The notes: generated from the sequence alone by a model not told the origin. A stretch of DNA of 64,000 nt from Sambucus nigra (GCA_949130495.1 OX422222.1:273906109-273970108), one strand, 5' to 3'. Shown: positions 1 to 10,931, counted from the stretch's first letter. Program-made: numbers and translations.

Positions 1-831
1 GAGTCCTTAACTTATATTGTTGGCATTTTGTGGCGTCAAGCTCTGCCCGATCATGATTTAGATATCCCATTGCGTTTGTAAAGTGGCGCCAATCAAAAAA
101 GCCTCACGAAGAAAAAAGTTCTAAATATTTTACCAATTGAATTAATATAATTGGGTGTGTTACATAATAACTTGATAATAAGTCCATTCCCGCGTTGAAT
201 TAACACATTAAATCCCTGAATATGTTATTTAATTCAATTTTATTTATTAGTTGTAATGACAAATTAATTATCTTAGTAGTACGGTGGTAGAAGTGGCTGC
301 ACTTGTTTTAAACTAAGTATTTATTGTTGAAATGTGGAACTTGACACCCTCTGTTGTGACTAGTCTTCATGCCTTGGATAAGAGGTAAATAAAGAAAGAG
401 AGGGAGTGTGTGTTATGGATCAAACAGATGACGATTTGGTATCATCCATAAGTTCTGGATTGTTGTCATACATCAATGTCATTCAACTTTATGCAAAGCT
501 TCTACGCATGTGATATGTAGAACCAACCAAATCACAAATTATATTACAATAATTCTAGGAGGACACATTCACAATTTGATTAATATACCGTGTCGTCTCT
601 CTACTATTTAGTGTATTCAATAAAAATTAATAGAATTCAAAACAAATAAATGCAAACAAGATATGTCATCGTATCTATCAAATTGTATTCAAGCTCTTCA
701 CAATATAATTTTTTAATTCACGTCTATAGTTTCTGGATTTAACATTTTTCCAGCACCAGTTAATAGTACTAAGATGATTTGAGTTGAATTTAACTACCTG
801 CGCCTTTTAACTTCTCTCCAATCGAACCCAA
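1..831. other. Unassigned AT-rich sequence left of the outer CACTA end
   Basis: I see no open frame of useful length, no repeat structure and no recognisable transposon motif here. It is probably the genomic flank, or an older repeat, into which the element starting at 832 inserted. Confidence 0.3.
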
Positions 832-1080
832 CACTACAAGAAAAATTGGCTTTTCCAACAAATTTTTTAGCAAGGAAATCAACTTAGTTGCTTTGTATAC
901 TATTAGTATGGAAAATTAAAAATCATCTCTAAAAATAAGATAATGTCAAAAATATTTTTCAAGGAATTATTTCATTACAAAAAGTCACGTTAAGAGAAAA
1001 ATTATTAGAACCCTTGCTAAAAATAAGGGCGGCAATTTTCCTGCTATATTTTGGTTTTATGAAATACCTACTACAACGGA
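832..1080 (+). repeat. CACTA-type left terminus and subterminal region
   Basis: The sequence begins CACTACAAGAAAA at 832, the standard end of a widespread plant En/Spm family. It is followed by short diverged words such as TTTTCCAACAA, TAGCAAGG and TTGCTAAAAATAAGG in both orientations, as expected of subterminal transposase-binding repeats. The three bases before it are CAA; the matching duplication on the other side could not be located. Confidence 0.55.
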
Positions 1081-1783
1081 AAAAAATAATTCATTGCAAA
1101 AGAATAAATTTTTTATATTAAAACTATGTCGTTTAAGTTAAAAATGAATAATAAAATTGAATTTGGCTCAATAAGAAAAATAAAATAAAAAATCCCGACC
1201 CCCAACAAAGCAAACCCTCACTTCTCTTCTTTCTTTCTCCTCTCTAACATCTCTATGATAGCTACACCCCCAAACAAATCATCGGCTTCCTCCTCTCTCC
1301 GGCATCAGAGCTCTTGGGCATCACAATCCATCCGGGTTTCCTTCTCTCTCTAATGGTATATCTCACTAATTACATGTTTGATTTGAGGACTTGAGTGTTT
1401 GGATTTTGAAACCATAGTTTATGTACCTAATTAAACTATGTTGATTTGTAATTTATTGTTCGGCAACAAAATGAGACTAGGTTAACAAATTCACTGAGAC
1501 TTTTATAATTGGATTGGGGATTTGGATCTTTAAGAAGCAATATCGTTATATAAATTAATATTCGTACAATTGTCGACACAATAATAAAGCTACAAATTTT
1601 TGTTATTAGTGTAAATGTGTTGTGTTGTTTTTTACAATAGGTACTACTTATGCAAATAGATAAGTTATTACCTTATTGTATTCTCAAAATTAAAATAGGA
1701 ATGATACATGTACTTTACTTAATCTGTATCTATTGTGAGCCTAGAAAACCTCTGTCATTTTATTATTTTGATATAAGCCACTT
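1081..1783 (+). other. Probable leader of the outer CACTA element; no gene seen
   Basis: Positions about 1200-1350 are pyrimidine-rich (CTTCTCTTCTTTCTTTCTCC and similar) and less AT-rich than the surroundings, as in plant 5' untranslated leaders. A possible splice donor (ATGGTATATCTC) follows near 1353. Beyond it the sequence is AT-rich and intron-like. A 63-codon frame at 1650-1841 has no recognisable content and I do not call it a gene. Confidence 0.25.
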
Positions 1784-2220
1784 GACATTCTTAAAGAGAT
1801 ATATGTTGTATCTAGATAAAATTTCAAATTTACCTAAATAACATATATATTTCCAAAAGGAATGATAATTTGCACAATTTAATATTCACTTAAACCTTGT
1901 ATGTGTTTTAACACATTTCTTTAAGAATGTGATGGGTCCTAAGAAATTCTCTTGAGCTTTAGTTTTATCTGCATTTTAAGATGATGAGGTTCTTTTCGGT
2001 GACATTCATAAAGAGATTTATGTTGTATGTAGAAAAAAAATAATTCATTTAATAATGTATATATATTTTAAGGGAATGATAATGTGAACATAATTAGATT
2101 CACTTATACCCTATATGTGTTCCAACACATTTCTGCGAGTACGAGATTAGGACTGGGCACTTCTTTTGAAAGTTTTGGGCTTAGTTTTATCAACATTATA
2201 GAGTAGGTTCTTTTGGTTTC
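1784..2220 (+). repeat. Diverged 217-bp tandem duplication
   Basis: Two head-to-tail copies start at 1784 and 2001. Both begin GACATTC followed by AAAGAGATATATGTTGTAT-like sequence. Both share later landmarks: a block like TATGTGTTTTAACACATTTCT, then TTAGTTTTATC, then AGGTTCTTTT. The copies have clearly diverged, so the duplication is old. It lies just left of the LINE insertion. Confidence 0.6.
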
Positions 2221-2241
2221 TTATTTCCAAATGACAATAAT

Positions 2242-3404
2242 TTGTTCCTGTGGAAGGGGAATGATAATCAGTTCAAGTATTGTTTGGTCAGATGGGATGA
2301 CGTGTGCAGGCCGCTGAAAGAGGGTGGGGCAGGGGTAAGGAATTTAGCCCATTTTAATAAGGCTTTACTAGGGAAGTGGTTGTGGCGCTTTAATAAGGAA
2401 GGAGATATATTATGGATAGATTATGGAGGAAGGTGGTGGTAGCTAGGCATGGTGTGGGTCTGCATGGGTGGGGTCCTATTTTTGGGCGTTCTGCTCACGG
2501 GGTGGGGTGGTGGAGGTTTATCGCGCTAGGGTGGGGGAAGTTCTCTTTGCTCACCTCCTTCCAGCTCGGGTGTGGAAGCCGTATTAGGTTCTGGAAGGAT
2601 AAGTGGGGTGGGGGGAGGGGGTCTTTGAAGGATCTTTTTCCGGGGATGTTTCGTCTGGCGGTTGACAAAGATGGTTTAGTTGAGAATCATAGGCGAAGGG
2701 TAGGGGCTCGTGGGGTGTGGGATCCGAAGTTTAGGAGGGGTCTCCGGGACTGGGAGTTGGAGGAGGCAGAGGAGTTTTTTGATTGGCTAGGATTGGCTCC
2801 GATCCCGTCTGTGGGGGCAGATGGGTTGTGGTGGTCACAGTCTCAGGATGGTCAGTTCTCAGTTAAGAGCCATTATGTTGTGTTGAGGGGTCGTGGGGGT
2901 TCTTCTTTTCCGTGGAAGGCCATTTGGAAGTGCCCTGCACCTCCTAAGGTTTGCTTCTTTGTGTGGACCGCTGCTAGGCAGGCCATCTTGACTATTGAGG
3001 GGCTTCAGAATAGAGGTAGGAGATTGGTCAGCCGCTGTTGGTTATGTCGGAAGGAGGAGGAGACGACCAATCACCTTCTTTTACACTGTCAGATAACGAG
3101 GGGACTCTGGGATTTGTTTTTCTCATTAGGCCAGATTGGTTGGGTTATGCCGCGGACGGTGTGTGAGATGATGGCGACCTGGAAGATGCCTAGGGGATGG
3201 ACTGGCCCTCGTCGAGTCTGGATGTTGGTCCCTCATTGTTTTTTTTGGACCATCTGGAAGGAGAGGAACAGGAGATGCTTTGAGGGAGTCGATTTTGCTC
3301 CTTCTCGGATTCGTTATTGTTTTCTGAACCTTCTTCTTTCTTGGTATAGGAAGAGTTATGATTCGTCATTGGTTCACTTTCTTAAGTTTTTGGAGGAGTT
3401 CTAG
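2242..3404 (+). pseudogene. LINE reverse transcriptase C-terminus with zf-RVT domain (frameshifted)
   Basis: The first 66 codons (from 2242) read WKGND...KYCLVRWDDVCRPLKEGGAGVRNL, the conserved region just downstream of the catalytic domain in plant non-LTR reverse transcriptases. Near 2412-2440 the frame changes, and a 330-residue frame continues to 3404. This frame contains the zf-RVT region: WSQSQDGQFSVKS, then WKCPAPPKVCFFVW, then CWLC and HLLLHC as putative zinc ligands. The catalytic palm (FADD box) is missing because of the 5' truncation, so the protein cannot act. The first residues lie in the target duplication, so there is no native start. It is a retrotransposon fragment, not a host gene. 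Confidence 0.88.
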
Positions 3405-3527
3405 GGGTTGGTGTAGTCTGTATTGGGGTTCGGCCCTGTGCTTCTTTGCTTTGTATACTTCCTGTATACGGGATTCCGCCCCCTTAGGCGGGTTTGTTTT
3501 ATTGAATCATTTACGTATAAAAAAAAA
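2247..3527 (+). mobile_element. 5'-truncated LINE with 11-bp target-site duplication
   Basis: The sequence AATAATTTGTT occurs at 2236-2246 and again at 3528-3538, directly after an A-rich tail (about 3519-3529). Between them is the 3' end of a plant LINE: the end of the reverse transcriptase, a zf-RVT region and a 3' untranslated region of about 115 bp. Truncation at the 5' end, a poly(A) tail and a target duplication of 7-20 bp are the normal signature of target-primed reverse transcription. The perfect duplication suggests a fairly recent insertion. Base composition is more GC-rich (many GGG runs) than the flanks. Confidence 0.9.
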
Positions 3528-3538
3528 AATAATTTGTT

Positions 3539-3809
3539 GCAGTGATTTTATATTAATGTTGAGTTTTTCCTTACTTCTTTTGAAATGCTATGGTGTTTTA
3601 ACTCGCAGGGATCCTAGATCGTTTTGATGATCTGGACTTGCAGATTTCATCATTTGATTAGTCATTATTTGTTTTTTTAGAAATTAGCTTTATCAAAAAT
3701 AGAAAGCAGTTTGAGATATCATTCTCACTCTATAGTTAGTTTTGTACTTTTACATTATATTTATTGGCATACTTTTCCGTAGAAAACGTTTTTTAAAGTG
3801 CTATCAAAT
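3539..3809. other. Host flank between LINE and copia LTR; nothing recognised
   Basis: AT-rich sequence with no supported frame or repeat. It is presumably interior (intron-like) sequence of the outer CACTA. The exact start of the copia LTR to its right is uncertain by some tens of bases. Confidence 0.25.
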
Positions 3810-4171
3810 TTGGTGAAGTGATACTCTTCCATAAGTGGTACATTTTTATAAGAGCAAAATTTATAATTACTCATTTTATTTTATTTTGTTTATCCCGTTA
3901 CATCCCAGTGAACCTTCATGACCGTTCTCAAGTATTAGAAGAGAAGAATCGTTGATGATGTTGCGAGATTGAAGATCATTCGTCACAGCTTTTCCCGAGA
4001 AGAGTTATGAAGTGGTTTGTTAAAGCTTAAAATATTCAAGGGACGTTTTTTAAAGAGTTTATTTTTAAAAATTTTACAAAAAAAAAATTATTTTTTAAAA
4101 GTCTTTTGAAAATATCACGAGGTCAATAGAAGGACAACATATGTTGTTCGAACGAGTTCTCGAAGGGAGTA
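3810..4171 (+). repeat. 5' LTR of the SIRE-like element, first part
   Basis: It aligns with the start of the 3' LTR (about 51904-52250). Shared blocks include AAGAGTTATGAAG(T/A)GGTTTG, TTTTTAAA(A)GAGTTT, ACATATGT and TTCTCGAAGG. Homology stops abruptly at about 4171, where foreign sequence begins. The start is approximate because the first 40-50 bp align poorly. Confidence 0.65.
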
Positions 4172-4449
4172 TAGCGGCCAAGCCCATGTATCGAAAATTC
4201 ACAAAGACAAGTTCCTAAAATTTAAATGGTTTATTACTTCTAAAATAAAAGTGTAAAAGATAATTTGCTAACTAAAAAGAAAGAAAAGATAAACTAGGCA
4301 TGTGTATTTAAACTAGATTAACAAAGAGAATAAAAAATATAGATTTCGTCGGATATCCCTCAGCCCGGGTTAATTAGTATAAAATGGTTACATGGGTTCG
4401 CGGATTATTAAGATTGCATCTCGTTTCGTCAATTAATTAAATCAAGAGT
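4172..4449. other. Left part of the insertion that splits the copia 5' LTR
   Basis: This sequence has no counterpart in the copia 3' LTR, and I could not assign it to a family. It precedes the TGTCACACCCC start at 4450. It may belong to the same insertion as the next feature or to another layer. Confidence 0.25.
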
Positions 4450-4724
4450 TGTCACACCCCTAAATTGTCATAAAAGACTAATATGATTTTGGCGTCAATA
4501 AATAGCCCGGAAGTTACACACGCAAGGTCGTAAATACGGAGCATACATGATATACCTTGTTAAATCTACTTTGTGTAATAACTAGGACAACACAATCGAA
4601 ATAAACATGTAAACTCCATCACCAAAGCAAAGCAACCATTCAACCCTAGATGAGTTCAATTCAACACAACGTAGACTAAATTATCCACTAAGCATGATTA
4701 AAAGCATTAAATAAATTAAACTAA

Positions 4725-6829
4725 GGGTGTGTTTGATAAATAAGATGGAAAATAACTCCTAAGAGTCAATTTCCATGGAATTGAAAGCTTGAAAATATTT
4801 TCCATGGAAAATTTTTATTGGTATTATTTGATTGCAATTATTTTCCAGGTTTAAAATGTTATATTTTTCATCTTTTGTAAGTTTGATTTCCAATATTTTT
4901 CATAAAAAAACGTAGAAAATAAATATATAAGAAAAATATTAATAAGAATCCTAGAAAATTAATAAAAATTCCAGAATATTAATAAAAAAAATAACCATTT
5001 TTTTTAAATACACAAAAAATGAGTAAAAGACCAGAAAATAAATATTAACCCGGTATTAAATATAAAAAAGGGAAAAAAATGTATTCAGAGTATTAAGAAA
5101 AATAAAAAATGAATAAAAACCAACCCCCAACTCTTTTGACCCCCCGTGTCGCCAATTCTATTCTTTTTTTTAATTCTCTTGTTTTTTGGGGGTTTTTTCA
5201 AATATTTGCATTTTTATTAGTTTTTAGGGTATTTATTCATTTTCATATTTTAAAATTTTTGAGCGCTTTTTTATTTTCGTTTATTTTTTTGAATTAATAA
5301 ATTTATGACTTTTTAATAAAATTTAAGGCGTTTTAAAAAAAAATTAATTCATGGGTTAATATTTGATTTCTATTTTTGATTCATTTTCTGTATTTTTTCA
5401 TTATTTCTGGGTTTTTAGCTATTTCTCTCTTTTTTTCTCGTTGTTTTTATTTTCAATGTTTTTTAAATTAATTTTGGTACTAATATTAAATTTATGTATT
5501 TTTTTTCATTTTCTGTATTTTTAAAATTTTTTGTTATTTATTTTCATAATTAATAAGTTTCTAACTTTTTAATAAATTTTTGGGTGTTTTTTATTTACTT
5601 TCTGTATTTTTTTCATTATTTTGGATTTTTATTCACTTTCTGTATTTTTTTTCATTATTTTGGATTTTTACTCACTTTCTGTATTTTTTCTCATTATTTT
5701 TAGGGATAATTTTTTTCATTATTTTGGGGGGTTTATTCAGTTTCTGTATTTTTTAATTATTTTTGGGGTTTCATTCACTTTCAAGATTTTTTTTCATTAT
5801 TTTGAGGGTTTTATTCACTTTCTGAATTTTTTTCATTATTTTTTGGGTTTTATTTCACATTATAATTTTTTAACTATTTTGGGAATTTATTCACTTTTTA
5901 GAAAAAAAAATCAATTTTTTGGGGTTTTTATTCACTTTCCAGAAACTTTTTTCATTTTTTGGAGTGTTTTATCCACGTTTTTTAATTTTTGGGGGTTTTA
6001 TTCACTTTCTGGTTTTTTTTCCATTATTTTAGGGATTTTAATCTCTTTCTAGAATTTTTTCATTATTTTTGGGTTTTATTCCTTTCTGGAATTTTTTTAT
6101 TTTTTGGGGGGCTTATTCACTTTCTGTATTTTTTTCCATTATTTTTGGGTTTTATTCTGTTTTTGGATTTTTTTTTCATTATTTTGGGGGTTTTATTCAC
6201 TTTTTGGATTTTTTTCAATATTTTTTGATTTGATTCATTTTATGGATTTTTTTTCATTTTTTTGCATTTTATTCACTTTGTGTATATTTTTCATTATTTT
6301 TGGTGGTTTTATTCACTTTCTGGATTTTTAAAAATTATTTTTAGGGTTTTATTCATTTTTTTGGATTTATTTCATTGTTTTTAGGTTATTATTCACTCTC
6401 TGAATTTTTTTCATTTATTGGGGATGTTATTCACTTTTTGAATTTTTTTCATTATTTTTGGGATTTTATTCACTTTCTGTATTTTTTTCATTATTTTTGG
6501 ATTTTTATTCACTCTTCTGGATTTTTTTTTTCATTATTTTTGGGTTTTTATTCACATTTTGAAAAATTTTCATTATTTTTGGATTTTTACTCATTTTCTG
6601 AATTTTTTTATCAATTTTTTGGCGTGACAAGTCTTTTCCCTGGAAAATGAATAACAAGGTCGGAGAAGGATTTTTAATTCCACCTTTTTATGAAAAAAAA
6701 AGTGGTTTATCTGAGTTGTTTTAAGGAAATCAATTCCATGGAAAATTTTGTTTACCAAACATTCAAAAGATGGAAAATGGCTCCATATATTGTATTTTTC
6801 ATGAAAAATTAGTGTTATCAAACACACCC
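4725..6829. mobile_element. PIF/Harbinger-like non-autonomous DNA transposon
   Basis: Perfect 15-bp terminal inverted repeats, GGGTGTGTTTGATAA at 4725-4739 and its complement at 6815-6829, are flanked on both sides by the trinucleotide TAA (4722-4724 and 6830-6832). A 3-bp TAA target duplication with a GGG-starting end is typical of Tourist/PIF-Harbinger elements. No transposase frame is present. The interior is mainly an AT-rich tandem array. Just inside both ends lies similar sequence (TCCATGGAAAATTTT on the left, CCATGGAAAATTTTG on the right), so the inverted similarity extends beyond the 15 bp. Confidence 0.75.
5580..6610 (+). repeat. T-rich degenerate minisatellite, about 40-bp unit
   Basis: About 25 imperfect copies of a unit containing TTTTATTCACTTTCTG, then ATTTTTTTCATTATTTT and GGG. 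Starts such as 5631, 5671 and 5812 give periods near 40-42 bp. The left half of the element (about 4900-5120) holds related words in inverse orientation (CCAGAAAATAAATATTAA, AATGAATAAAAACC), so the array may extend across an inversion. The several 60-140-codon frames here, rich in Phe, His and Leu, are translations of this repeat and not genes. Confidence 0.8.
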
Positions 6830-7261
6830 TAAGTGATTAATTAAAATAACTAATGCAATTAACACTAATTAAATTAACTACACAATTAATCTAGACAAGA
6901 AATAATAAATAAAGCATGAAAAACTAGAGCACACAAACCTTAAAGAGAGGGACAATGAATACTAAAGTAACACTTACATTAATGGTGGAATATGAGGAGA
7001 GGGGTTGAGCTCCAACAAAAATCCCAAAATATTCTCTCAAACCCTAACCTAAACTAATTAAAATGAAGAGAGTAATTAAAATGACCAAAGTTGGTATTTA
7101 TAGTAAGTTGCAAAAAAGAAATAAAGAAAAAGGAATAAGAAAAGAAATAAGGGATAAGTCTCTTAATTAACTAACAAAAGAAAAAGGAAAAAGGAAATGA
7201 AAAAAGGAAAATGAAGTAAAAGGAAACAGGTATACACAATCTCAGATAAAGAAACAGAGTA

Positions 7262-7378
7262 CCGGTCGACCGGAGGTGGCGACCGATCGACTGCGAAAAA
7301 AGGCAAAGGCACACTATCTGGAAGTCAAGGCAAAAAACCAAAACCCGGTCGACCGGCGTCATGGGCGCGGTCGACCGG
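7262..7378. repeat. TCGA-centred palindrome array in LTR family C
   Basis: CCGGTCGACCGG at 7262-7273 is followed by a diverged copy centred at 7288.5 (21 bp between centres). A second pair is centred at 7350.5 and 7372.5 (22 bp), both containing CGGTCGACCGG. The surrounding LTR is otherwise AT-rich, so these CpG-rich palindromes stand out. They are the family-C version of a module seen in other LTRs of this window. Function unknown. Confidence 0.7.
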
Positions 7379-7465
7379 TCGCTGCCAGTCACACCATCAT
7401 CGCAACCATCTACCATGGCTTTTTTCCCATTTTCCATTACAACTCACTACACCAAATCTGTCAAA

Positions 7466-7692
7466 TTGTCAAGGTCATTGACCTTGACAAATCCAACTTG
7501 TCAAGGTCAATGACCGTGACATTTCGAGGCGAGACAACTTTTTTAGTCACGGTCATTGACCTTGACACAAAACTCGCGTTTTGTGTCACGGTCGTGTCGC
7601 GGTCAATGACCATGACACGTTTGTCACGGTTTATAACCGTGACAAAGCCGTGACCCTTTTTAAAAAAATTGTCATGGCCATTGACCGTGAAA
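7466..7692. repeat. Left subterminal palindromic repeats of the CACTA element
   Basis: At least six copies of a near-palindrome built from TTGTCAAGGTCA and TGACCTTGACAA (or the GTCACGG variant) lie at about 7466, 7498, 7547, 7585, 7620 and 7671. The first copy is a perfect 25-bp palindrome around a central T. The same word clusters at the other end of the element and is absent from the middle, the expected arrangement for transposase-binding sites. Confidence 0.75.
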
Positions 7693-8223
7693 ATTCTGGG
7701 CAGAATTTAAAAAAAAATCTGCTGGGCAGTATGGCCACTGCCACTGCACAGCAGTATATTTTTACCTGTTATAGCAACGTTGTACCTGTTCCAAATATCA
7801 TATATCCAAACAAACTAAAGATAATGCAAATATATATTCAAAATAGAATCTATTTAAGAAGAAACAACATCACCATCAATTATCTCAAATCTACAAACTA
7901 TTTGCATGGAAAAGAGATTTTGTACCGCGACGCTCGGGGACACCTCCTTATCCTTCCCTTCTCGTCCGAATAGCCACATAAGTATAGAGCATATGTGGCC
8001 TACCCTTAGGGCCACTCCCTGTCCCCTGAATTGAAATAAAGTAAAATTAGTATCCGCCCCTCAAATATAGATAAATATAAATCGTAATTGAAATCGAAAT
8101 CGAAACTGACATATAAATATAAATACATTACCTGTAGTGTCACCCAAACAGCTAACTTGATTTTCTATGGCACCTCCTTCCAACTAATGTACCCCGGGCA
8201 ATCGTGTCAAATATAATTCTCTT

Positions 8224-8489
8224 CATATCTAAACACTAAGAAATACCCTAATCCTATGGAGTTATGCGTTGAAATTTCCTTCCAACCGTTGCGTAGCCAA
8301 AAATCAGCAGTTGAAGTTGTCAATTCCACCTTTCAATGGTCTCCCATGTTTTGCTAGAAGTTCCAAGTGGTGGGGTATGGAAAGTGGAATTGATAACTTC
8401 AACTGGTGATGTTTGGCAACATAACGGTTGGGAGGAATTTGCAGAGCATCGCTCCATAGGATTATGGCATTTCTTAGTGTTCGGATAGA
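8224..8489. repeat. Long inverted repeat (about 110-bp arms) inside the CACTA element
   Basis: The left arm (8224-8333) and right arm (8379-8489) are inverted copies. Shared blocks read in one sense include ACACTAAGAAAT, AATCCTATGGAG, CCAACCGTT and CAGTTGAAGTT(G/A)TCAATTCCAC. Roughly four of five bases match by eye, with a loop of about 45 bp. A transcript through it would fold into a long hairpin. A 64-codon - strand frame over the right arm has no recognisable domain. Confidence 0.75.
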
Positions 8490-8717
8490 CGAAGAGATTC
8501 AGTCTTCTCTCCACAAATAGGACACCCCAAATAACTATGTACTAATCACCTATTAAAGGTAAGAAGCGTATATTCATGGATTAGTATAAACAAAACTTAG
8601 ATGTAGTTGGAATATTTATGTATTAATCTTAGATGTATTAAACTTAGATGTAGTTGGAACAAAACTTAGCGTATATTTATGTATTAAACTTAGATGTAGT
8701 TGGAATATAAACAAAAC

Positions 8718-9026
8718 TTAGATGTGGTCGGGGACAAAAGGAACTTTCAATTCACCGTGAAAACTCCAAAATCGATAACTATCTTGCATACCCGATCTTA
8801 ACAAATGTAGTTCAACTGTTTTCCACTCAAACACCTTACCATTCTTACACCTAGCACACGGACACGGAAACTCTTCATCATTACGACATCTCTTTGCATA
8901 TTTCACAAATTCGTTAGCACCTCTGCGAAACACATCCCCCATTCTATTAGTCTCACCCATCCACTCTTTGTATTTCGGATATCCCATCACAGCTACCACA
9001 ACTAAACACATATTAAAGGTAAACAA
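8718..9026 (-). pseudogene. Transposase-associated domain remnant of a CACTA transposase
   Basis: A 102-residue frame contains RRGANEFVKYAKR, then CPCARCKN, then VELHLLRSGMQDSYRFWSFHGE. This is the pattern of the N-terminal transposase-associated domain of plant En/Spm TNPD-like proteins, in which a CPC..C motif is followed by H(L/I)...G....Y..W..HGE. Only this N-terminal part remains; the large catalytic region of the transposase is absent. The upstream residues (MFTFNMCLVVVAVMGYPKYKEWMG) include KYKEWM, which probably marks the real domain start, so the first residues may be intron or leader sequence. It is read on the - strand, fixing the orientation of the element. Confidence 0.8.
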
Positions 9027-9208
9027 AACTTAGATTTATAGTATGTTTTATTTAATTATCCCATCATTTAATTATCCTATTAAAGGGTAAGTGGTCCTAT
9101 CCTATTCAAGACTGCATTTTTCTGTAATATACTTAACAGCTCATGCACATTGTTACGATTTGAAAAAAATTTGACAGCATATCCCCTTCGTTCTCCAAGT
9201 ACACGACG

Positions 9209-9430
9209 TAGATTGGCAGGTGTGAGTGTTATTTCAATTGGTCAATTGAAATAACAGTCACACTTGTCAATCTAGTATGTACCCAGAGAACATTAAGATA
9301 CGACTGCAGAACTTCCTCCAAAAGTAACAACTTTAAGCCAATAAGAATATTATACAGAAATTATACAGCCTCAAACTGTCCAAACGGGACAATTCGAGAG
9401 ATCTCATTACAGGGGTAATGACTCTCGAAC
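9209..9430. repeat. Two hairpin-forming inverted repeats in the CACTA element
   Basis: Arms 9209-9240 and 9243-9274 (32 bp each, 2-nt loop) start TAGATTGG and meet at CAATTG-GT-CAATTG, with only three or so mismatches. Weaker inverted similarity extends outward to about 9170 and 9315 (GTTCTC..GTACA on both sides). A second hairpin at about 9393-9430 pairs TTCGAGAG..TCATTAC with GTAATGA.CTCTCGAA around a short loop. Both may be remains of inverted duplications of the element's own sequence. Confidence 0.7.
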
Positions 9431-9521
9431 GGGTCTAAGGGCTATTGAATGCGTACGCATAAGAACTAGAAGGCTAGTATCTATGCGCACTATATTTAAT
9501 TTCAAGTATGTTTCATATAAT

Positions 9522-9826
9522 GGGTTAATTCAAATACAAAAATAAATTCATGGGTTAATTCAAATACAAAAATAAATTCATGGGTTAATTCAAATACAAA
9601 TACAAAAACACAAATTCATGGGTTAATTCAAATACACACACACACACACACCTCCCTCCACACCTCCCACTCACCACATACACACACACACCCACCTCAC
9701 CCCACACACCCCACTCACCACATACACACACACCACCACCCCCACTCACTATTTAAAATAATCTCAATGTTAATTTCATGTAGTGACTGTCTATTTAAAA
9801 TAATCTCAATGTTAATTTCATGTATT
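9522..9826 (+). repeat. Short tandem repeats and a CA-rich tract
   Basis: Three to four copies of a roughly 31-bp unit (GGGTTAATTCAAATAC, then AAAAATAAATTCAT) run from 9522 to 9636. A CA/CCACC-rich tract follows to about 9745. Then a 38-bp unit starting TATTTAAAATAATCTCAATG is present twice (about 9751 and 9791). Confidence 0.75.
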
Positions 9827-10689
9827 GAATTTCTACTATTGTTTTGTGCTTTTTATAAATCATATTCAATGTTAGATATGTGTTTTGTTAAGATATCTAA
9901 GCTGTTCTATAGAATTATTTTTTGTATCTTGAAGTTTAAGTTCTAAAATAATCAACCTAAAGTTGTGGTTCATAAAGTATTATCACAAATATAAACTAAG
10001 AGTGATAAAATAACTTTGAGGCATATAAATTAATTGTGACAAAGTAAGATTATGCACCAGAACCTAAAATTTAAAAAAAGTGTTTTTATTTAAACCTCAC
10101 TTTTCTTTCTATAACTCCTATTTTATTAAACTTTAAATATAATTAAGGGTGTATAGAAAGAAAAGTTAAATAGGAATAAAAACAAAATTTTTAAAATATG
10201 AAGGGCTCACCAATTTGATCAAAATTTTCAATAACATAGACTAAATGATATTTTATTTTTCATGCTTTTAGCAATTTCGGATGCCATTTTAACCCTTATT
10301 GTAGTTTTTTGTTGTAATGTCATTTAAAAAAAATCATTTAGGTATGTAAATATATTGTAATAGATCTTGCCTTCCACAAAATGATATTTTATGGTAAAAT
10401 TTTATTTGATGGATATAAAGTCATGTGATACCTATATGTGTTATTTTGCATCTAATAAAAATAAAAAACGCCATATATGGTTTTTTTTCCATTAGTATAA
10501 GTATATAGCGATTATTTCACACTTAAATCACATATTAAGCCGGCCTTCATTTTTTTATGAAATTTGTAGAAAATTACTTATTTATTTTGAATGAAAATAA
10601 ATTGTTATCCAATATTTTTGGATATTATTTATAATTATGAAACTCATACACAAATTAATGTTGTATCAAAATAATATTACATTTTTAAC

Positions 10690-10812
10690 CCCTACCCCCT
10701 ACCCCCACCCTACCCCCACTCTGCCCCCACCCTACCCCCACCCTGCCCCACCCCCTACCCCCGCACACACACACACACATACACACATATATATACACAC
10801 AAACATATATAT

Positions 10813-10858
<46 letters not shown>

Positions 10859-10860
10859 AG
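10690..10860 (+). repeat. Compound microsatellite: CCCCTAC, CA, TA and GA tracts
   Basis: Reiterated ACCCCCACCCT-like units (10690-10760) are followed by (CA)n, (TA)n and a long (GA)n tract (about 10818-10858). A 150-codon + strand frame across it is low-complexity translation, not a gene. Confidence 0.8.
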
Positions 10861-10931
10861 CGTCGAGAGAGAGAGAGGGAGGGAACGGCAGAAGGGAAAA
10901 AAGAAGGGGGAAAGGGTTTTTGCTGCAAACA

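Noticed and set aside
1200..1360. 5' leader of a host gene
   Set aside because: It is pyrimidine-rich and leader-like, but no coding exon follows and it lies within the probable CACTA; it is more likely the element's own leader.
2412..3404. 330-codon frame as a host gene
   Set aside because: It is the zf-RVT end of a LINE, bounded by a target duplication and an A-tail.
5621..6650. Several overlapping frames of 75-143 codons rich in Phe, His, Leu
   Set aside because: They are translations of the roughly 40-bp T-rich minisatellite in several frames.
9209..9274. MicroRNA gene
   Set aside because: The hairpin is good, but arms are longer and more perfect than typical and it lies in a transposon; without small-RNA data a miRNA call is unsupported.
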